From Candidatus Intestinimonas stercorigallinarum (GTDB taxonomy: Bacteria; Bacillota; Clostridia; Oscillospirales; Oscillospiraceae), in contig DXDV01000129.1 of the NCBI GenBank assembly GCA_019115345.1, forward strand, positions 1 through 26,164: a stretch of 26,164 nucleotides of DNA, given 5' to 3'. Positions 22,221 to 26,164 of this stretch are shown in pieces. How positions within the stretch are numbered: the first letter of the stretch is position 1; every line of letters begins with the position of its first letter. The notes beneath the pieces are model-generated. The model searched no databases, was not told where the DNA came from, and saw only the letters and a list, made by a program, of their open reading frames with translations. The position numbers were made by a program, and so were the translations under genes.

Positions 22221-23270
22221 TCAGGGGAGCCGGGCGAACCGGTATACAGTGGTTTGACGGTAGACCGCTCCCTTGGGCAGGAGGGCGGTGGGGAACTGGG
22301 GCCGGTTGGGGGCGTCGGGGAAGGTCTGGGTCTCCAGGCAGAAGCCCCAGCGCTTGGCGTAGGGGGCGCCCCCCTTCCCGGCGGGACAGCCGTCCAGGTA
22401 GTTGCCGGAGTAGAACTGGATGCCCGGCTGGGTGGTGAGGACCTCCATGGCGATGCCGGTGTGGGCCGACCAGGCCCGGGCCGCCGGTCGCAGCACCCCG
22501 GCGGGGCCGTCCAGCACATAGTTGTGGTCGTAGCCCCCCGCCATGGTGAGCTGGGGGAAGTCCTCGTCCACCTTCTCCCCGATGGCCCGGCCGGACCGCA
22601 GGTCCATGGGGGTGCCGGCCACGGGGGCCACCTCTCCGGTGGGGATGGAGCCGGCGTCGGTGGGGGTGTAGGACTGGGCGTAGATCTGGATGCCCTGGGC
22701 CGTCACCGGGCCGCTCTGGTGGCCGGAGAGGTTGAAGTAGGCGTGGTTGGTCAGGTTGCACAGGGTATCCCGGCTGCTCTCGGCCCAGTAGTCCAGCTCC
22801 AGCCCCTCTTCGGTGAGGCGGTAGTTCACCCGCACGTCCAGGTCGCCGGGGTAGCCCTCCTGCCCGTCGGGGCTGTGGAGGGAAAGGGTGGCGGTGGACT
22901 CCGTCAGGGCCTCCAGCGTCCACACCTGCTTGTCGAAGCCGGTGGGACCGCCATGGAGGTGATTCTCCCCGTCGTTGGTCTGGAGCCGGTACTCCTGGCC
23001 GTTGAGGGTGAAGCGCCCCTTGGCGATGCGGTTGGCGTACCGGCCCACCAGGGCCCCCAGGAACTTGTCCTGGAGCAGGTAGTCCTCCAGCCGCTCCAGG
23101 CCCAGAAGCACGTCCACCGGCCGGCCGTCCCGGTCGGGGACGGTGAGGGACCGCAGGGCGCCGCCGTAGGTCAGAAGCTCGCAGGAGAGCCGCCCACAGC
23201 GCAGGGTGAGCAGCTCCACCGACTCCCCGTTGGGCAGCACGCCGAAGGGCTGCGCGTTGGGATAGTCCAT
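22221..23270 (-). CDS. galM: Aldose 1-epimerase (mutarotase)
   Basis: A 349-residue mutarotase interconverts alpha and beta anomers of aldoses, here probably L-arabinose before isomerisation. Marks are GALVGRYANRIAKGRFTLNG, NDGENHLHGG, the catalytic-histidine segment NLTNHAYFNLSGH, and the glutamate in GFCLETQTFPDAPN. Length is usual for the family and AAGGAGAG precedes the ATG. It lies between araD and the transketolase genes in the same operon. The symbol reflects the family; substrate preference is from context. Confidence 0.93.
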   Translation of the reverse strand: MDYPNAQPFGVLPNGESVELLTLRCGRLSCELLTYGGALRSLTVPDRDGRPVDVLLGLERLEDYLLQDKFLGALVGRYANRIAKGRFTLNGQEYRLQTNDGENHLHGGPTGFDKQVWTLEALTESTATLSLHSPDGQEGYPGDLDVRVNYRLTEEGLELDYWAESSRDTLCNLTNHAYFNLSGHQSGPVTAQGIQIYAQSYTPTDAGSIPTGEVAPVAGTPMDLRSGRAIGEKVDEDFPQLTMAGGYDHNYVLDGPAGVLRPAARAWSAHTGIAMEVLTTQPGIQFYSGNYLDGCPAGKGGAPYAKRWGFCLETQTFPDAPNRPQFPTALLPKGAVYRQTTVYRFARLP

Positions 23271-23294
23271 ATTCGTTCTCTCCTTTTCAAAGGC

Positions 23295-23993
23295 TCAGCC
23301 CTGGCCGTAGTAGGCGCCGGGGCCGTGCTTGCGCAGATAGTGCTTGTTCAGCAGCTCCTGCTGCATGGGGGGCAGGCCGGGGGTGAGGGCCATGGCGTGG
23401 AAGGCCATGAAGGCCACCTCCTCCAGCACCACGGCGTTGTGGACCGCGTTGAAGGGGTCGGTGCCCCAGGTGAAGGGGCCGTGGCTGTACACCAGCACCG
23501 CCGGGACCTGGAGGGGGTCGATCTCCCTGGTCCGGAAGGTCTCGATGATGACGTTGCCCGTCTCCAGCTCGTATTCGCCGCCGATCTCCTCTGGGGTCAT
23601 CTTCCGGGTGCAGGGGATCTCGCCGTAGAAGTAGTCGCCCTGGGTGGTGCCGAAGGCGGGCACGCCCCGGCCGGCCTGGGCAAAGGAGGTGGCCCAGCGG
23701 CTGTGGGTGTGGACCACGCCGCCCAGCCCGGGGAAGGCCCGGTAGAGGGCCAGGTGGGTGGGGGTGTCGCTGGAGGGCTTGTACCTGCCCTCCACCCGCT
23801 CGCCGGTGGCCAGGTCCACCACCACCATGTCGTCGGGACCCATCTCGTCATACTCCACGCCGGAGGGCTTGATGACCATCAGGCCCTTCTCTCGGTCGAC
23901 GCCGGAGACGTTGCCCCAGGTAAAGGTGACCAATCCATGCTTGGGCAGGAGCAGGTTGGCGTCGCAGACCTGTTTTTTCAGCTCTTCTAACAT
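23295..23993 (-). CDS. araD: L-ribulose-5-phosphate 4-epimerase
   Basis: AraD converts L-ribulose-5-phosphate into D-xylulose-5-phosphate, the third step of arabinose use. The 232-residue class II aldolase-like protein shows FTWGNVSGVDREKGLMVIKPSG, the zinc ligands in VVHTHSRWA and YSHGPFTWG, and the C-terminal HYLRKHGPGAYYGQ typical of this enzyme. GGAGAG precedes the ATG. It follows araA after 67 bases containing a strong hairpin. Confidence 0.96.
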   Translation of the reverse strand: MLEELKKQVCDANLLLPKHGLVTFTWGNVSGVDREKGLMVIKPSGVEYDEMGPDDMVVVDLATGERVEGRYKPSSDTPTHLALYRAFPGLGGVVHTHSRWATSFAQAGRGVPAFGTTQGDYFYGEIPCTRKMTPEEIGGEYELETGNVIIETFRTREIDPLQVPAVLVYSHGPFTWGTDPFNAVHNAVVLEEVAFMAFHAMALTPGLPPMQQELLNKHYLRKHGPGAYYGQG

Positions 23994-24016
23994 AACAAGC
24001 GCTCTCCTTCACAAAA

Positions 24017-24048
24017 GCCGCCGGGGAGGGCCCGCCCTCCCCGGCGGC
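24017..24048 (-). terminator. Hairpin between araA and araD
   Basis: A perfect 14-bp stem (GCCGCCGGGGAGGG with its complement) and 4-base loop, followed on the minus strand by TTTTGTG. It is 12 bases beyond the araA stop and only about 20 bases before the araD start, so it is likely a partial terminator or mRNA-stabilising element that lowers downstream expression. Confidence 0.7.
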
Positions 24049-24060
24049 CTAATTCCCATT

Positions 24061-25536
24061 TTACAGGTTTTTCAGCTTCCAGGCAATATCGTTGTAAAAG
24101 AGCTCCTTCTCCAGAGCCTCTACCGTGGTATCCTTGGTGATGTGGACGAACTCGATGCCCATCATGGCGGCCCAGTCCTTCATCTGCTCGGCGGTGACGT
24201 CGTAGCTGAGGACGGTGTGGTGGGCGCCGCCGGCGGTGATCCAGCACTCCACGCCAGTGGTGAGGGAGGGCTCGGCCCGCCACATGACGCGGGCCACGGG
24301 CAGGTTGGGCATGGGCATGATGGGCTTGACGCAGTGGATGTCCTGGCAGATCAGGCGCAGCCGGCCGCCCATGTCGATGAGGGAGACCACGATGCCGTCC
24401 CCCTCCTTGCCCTCGAACACCAGGCGGGCGGGGTCCTCCCGGTCGCCGATGCCCAGGGGGTGGACCTCGATGCGGGGCCTTCCGGCGGCCACGGAGGGGC
24501 AGACCTCCAGCATGTGGGCGCCCAGGCTGTACTCCTGGCCTTCCGCCAGATGATAGGTGTAGTCCTCCATGAAGGCAGAGGCGCCGTTGCCGCCCTCGCC
24601 CATGGCCTTCATGATGGCGGTCATGGCGGAGACCTTCCAGTCGCCCTCGCCGCCGTAGCCGTAGCCCTGGGCCATCAGGTGCTGGCTGGCAAGGCCGGGC
24701 AGCTGCTTCATGCCGTAGAGGTCCTGGAAGGTGTTGGAGAAGGCCTTGCAGCCCTCGGCGTCCATCATCTTCTTCATGGCGATCTCTTCCCGGGCCTGAT
24801 AGCGGACGGTCTCCAGGTCGTCGGTGGCGAAGTCATACGCGGCCTTGTACACGTCCATCAGGGCGTCGATCTCCTCCTCGGTGACGGCGCCCATGGTCTC
24901 CACCAGCTTGCCCACCGGCCAGGTGTTCACCTGCCAGCCCAGCTTGGCCTGGACCTCCACCTTGTCGCCCTCGGTGACGGCCACTTCCCGCATGTTGTCG
25001 CCGAAGCGCATGACCTTCATCTCCTTGGACACGGCCACGCCGATGGCGGCGCGCATCCAGGCGCCCAGGCGCTTCTGCACGGCCTCGTCCTGCCAGTAGC
25101 CGGCGATGACCTTCCGGGGCATGCGCAGCCGGGCGGCGATGAACCCGTGCTCCCGGTCGCCGTGGGCGGCCTGGTTCAGGTTCATGAAGTCCATGTCGAT
25201 CTCCTCGTTGGGGATCTCGCGGTTGTACTGGGTGGCGAAGTGGCAGTAGGGCTTTTGCAGGTTCACAAAGCCGTTGATCCACATCTTGGAGGGGGAGAAG
25301 GTGTGGCACCAGGTGACGATGCCCAGGCAGTCATCGTTGTAGTTGGCCTCCTTGACCACGTCGGCGATCTCCTGGTTGGTCTTGGCGGTGACCTTGTAGA
25401 CCAGCTTGCAGGGCAGGTTGCCGGAGGCGTTGAGCTTGTCGGCCATCTCGGCGGCGCGGGCGGCCACGGTCTCCAGCACCTCAGGGCCGTAGAGGAACTG
25501 ACTGCCGACCACGAACCAGAATTCTTTGTTGTTCAT
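24061..25536 (-). CDS. araA: L-arabinose isomerase
   Basis: AraA converts L-arabinose to L-ribulose with a divalent metal. The 491-residue length is standard. Conserved segments are FWFVVGSQFLYGPE, WCHTFSPSKMWINGF, FATQYNREIPNEEIDMDFMNLNQ, the metal/catalytic region GYGYGGEGDWK, MEDYTYHL...LGAHMLEVCPS, and GGAHHTVLSYD, which carry the glutamates and histidines known from the family. The ATG has GAGGTTG ten bases upstream. It is the second gene of the operon, 32 bases after the ribulokinase stop. Confidence 0.97.
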   Translation of the reverse strand: MNNKEFWFVVGSQFLYGPEVLETVAARAAEMADKLNASGNLPCKLVYKVTAKTNQEIADVVKEANYNDDCLGIVTWCHTFSPSKMWINGFVNLQKPYCHFATQYNREIPNEEIDMDFMNLNQAAHGDREHGFIAARLRMPRKVIAGYWQDEAVQKRLGAWMRAAIGVAVSKEMKVMRFGDNMREVAVTEGDKVEVQAKLGWQVNTWPVGKLVETMGAVTEEEIDALMDVYKAAYDFATDDLETVRYQAREEIAMKKMMDAEGCKAFSNTFQDLYGMKQLPGLASQHLMAQGYGYGGEGDWKVSAMTAIMKAMGEGGNGASAFMEDYTYHLAEGQEYSLGAHMLEVCPSVAAGRPRIEVHPLGIGDREDPARLVFEGKEGDGIVVSLIDMGGRLRLICQDIHCVKPIMPMPNLPVARVMWRAEPSLTTGVECWITAGGAHHTVLSYDVTAEQMKDWAAMMGIEFVHITKDTTVEALEKELFYNDIAWKLKNL

Positions 25537-25568
25537 GTTGGATCAACCTCGCTTTTCGAAAAGATAAA

Positions 25569-26164
25569 TCAGATGTACTCCACAGCGGAGCGCTCCACCG
25601 CGAGACCGGCGGAGTAACGGCGGATGAAGGCGTTGAAGCCCTCCACATCGGCGGCCTCGGGGGAGAGGGTGGTCACCGGCTGACCGGCAAAGACCTCGTT
25701 TTCCAGATAGTCCTCCAGGGTCTGGCCCTCGGCCTTGCGCACCCGGTAGGCGGCCAGCAGAGCCATGCCCCAGGGTCCGCCCTCGCCGGCGGTCTCCATG
25801 ACGCTCACCGGCGCGCCGGCAGCGGCGGCCATGATGCGCTGACCCACCACGGGGGTCTTGAAGAAGCCGCCGTGGCCCAGCAGCCGGTCCAGAGCCACAT
25901 GCTCCCCGGCCAGGATGTCCATGCCCAGCTTCAGGGTGGCCAGGGCGGAGTAGAGTTGCGCCCGCATGAAGTTGGCGAAGTCCAGGGTGGCCTCGGGGGA
26001 GCGGACCAGCAGGGGGCGGCCCTCCTCCAGGCCGGTGATGGGCTCGCCGGACAGGTAGTTGTACAGCACCAGTCCGCCGGCGTCCGCCGCCCCCTCCACC
26101 GCCGACTGGAACATGGCGGTATACAGGGCATTCATGTCGGGGGTCCGACCCAGGGCGGTCAGTA
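25569..26164 (-). CDS. araB: Ribulokinase (FGGY family), C-terminal part, cut by window edge
   Basis: The reading frame is open to the right edge, so the first ATG inside the window (26135) is not its start and only about 198 C-terminal residues are visible. FGGY-kinase features are ALDRLLGHGGFFKTPVVGQRIMAAAAGAPV and METAGEGGPWGMALLAAY, the C-terminal actin-like ATP-binding part. It directly precedes araA, so the kinase should phosphorylate L-ribulose. The full-length protein is expected to be about 530 residues. Another FGGY sugar kinase is possible, but the operon makes AraB by far the best call. Confidence 0.88.
   Translation of the reverse strand, partial: LTALGRTPDMNALYTAMFQSAVEGAADAGGLVLYNYLSGEPITGLEEGRPLLVRSPEATLDFANFMRAQLYSALATLKLGMDILAGEHVALDRLLGHGGFFKTPVVGQRIMAAAAGAPVSVMETAGEGGPWGMALLAAYRVRKAEGQTLEDYLENEVFAGQPVTTLSPEAADVEGFNAFIRRYSAGLAVERSAVEYI

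Overview
The window looks like the chromosome of a GC-rich anaerobic Firmicute, most likely an Oscillospiraceae-type gut bacterium. The basis is inference from several features: strong GGAGG-type ribosome binding sites, ATP-binding and carbohydrate genes of clostridial flavour, a lexA gene with a Gram-positive SOS box (GAAC-N4-GTTT), and short GTAGGGGCGGCC-type hairpin repeats of the kind scattered in such genomes. No species can be named from the sequence alone.

Layout. (1) 1-270: no gene, but an inverted pair of GC-rich hairpin repeats. (2) 271-1131: lexA on the minus strand and a divergent promoter region with a textbook SOS box. (3) 1132-5485, plus strand: a MarR regulator translationally coupled to two ABC exporter half-transporters. 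These form an asymmetric heterodimer, one subunit with degenerate catalytic residues, the other with a non-standard signature motif and an unusual insertion of about 125 residues. (4) 5616-16347: a divergent muropeptide-recycling locus. Leftward run an RpiR/MurR-type regulator, a cytoplasmic-looking serine hydrolase, a lipoprotein binding protein, two permeases and two ATPases of the Opp/Dpp class. Rightward run murQ, anmK and a GNAT acetyltransferase. The proposed logic is ABC import of cell-wall peptides or muropeptides, peptide trimming, AnmK phosphorylation of anhydro-MurNAc and MurQ cleavage to GlcNAc-6-P plus lactate. A 240-base stretch of back-to-back palindromes lies in the leader of the hydrolase/transport operon.

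(5) 16643-20279: a patchwork of unrelated gene pieces with abrupt joins. It holds a lipid-alcohol kinase/DUF92 fusion lacking its 5' end, the N-terminal 40-50% of a nitronate monooxygenase-type gene, the C-terminal part of an acyl-CoA dehydrogenase, a roughly 25-codon tail of an unrecognised gene, the last ~45 codons of a DppB-type permease, and an intact orphan DppC-type permease. This is either real deletion/rearrangement decay or an assembly chimera. (6) 20400-26164, minus strand: an L-arabinose operon, araB (cut by the window edge), araA, araD, an aldose 1-epimerase and a two-subunit transketolase, feeding arabinose into the pentose phosphate pathway.

Transcription units are separated by strong hairpin terminators at 5541-5571, 16506-16549 and 20338-20379. 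Two intra-operon hairpins, after the binding-protein gene and between araA and araD, probably set stoichiometry. The best candidates for new biology are the PTS-free ABC/AnmK muropeptide locus with its palindromic leader, the fused lipid-alcohol kinase, and the exporter insertion with duplicated WAWK motifs.
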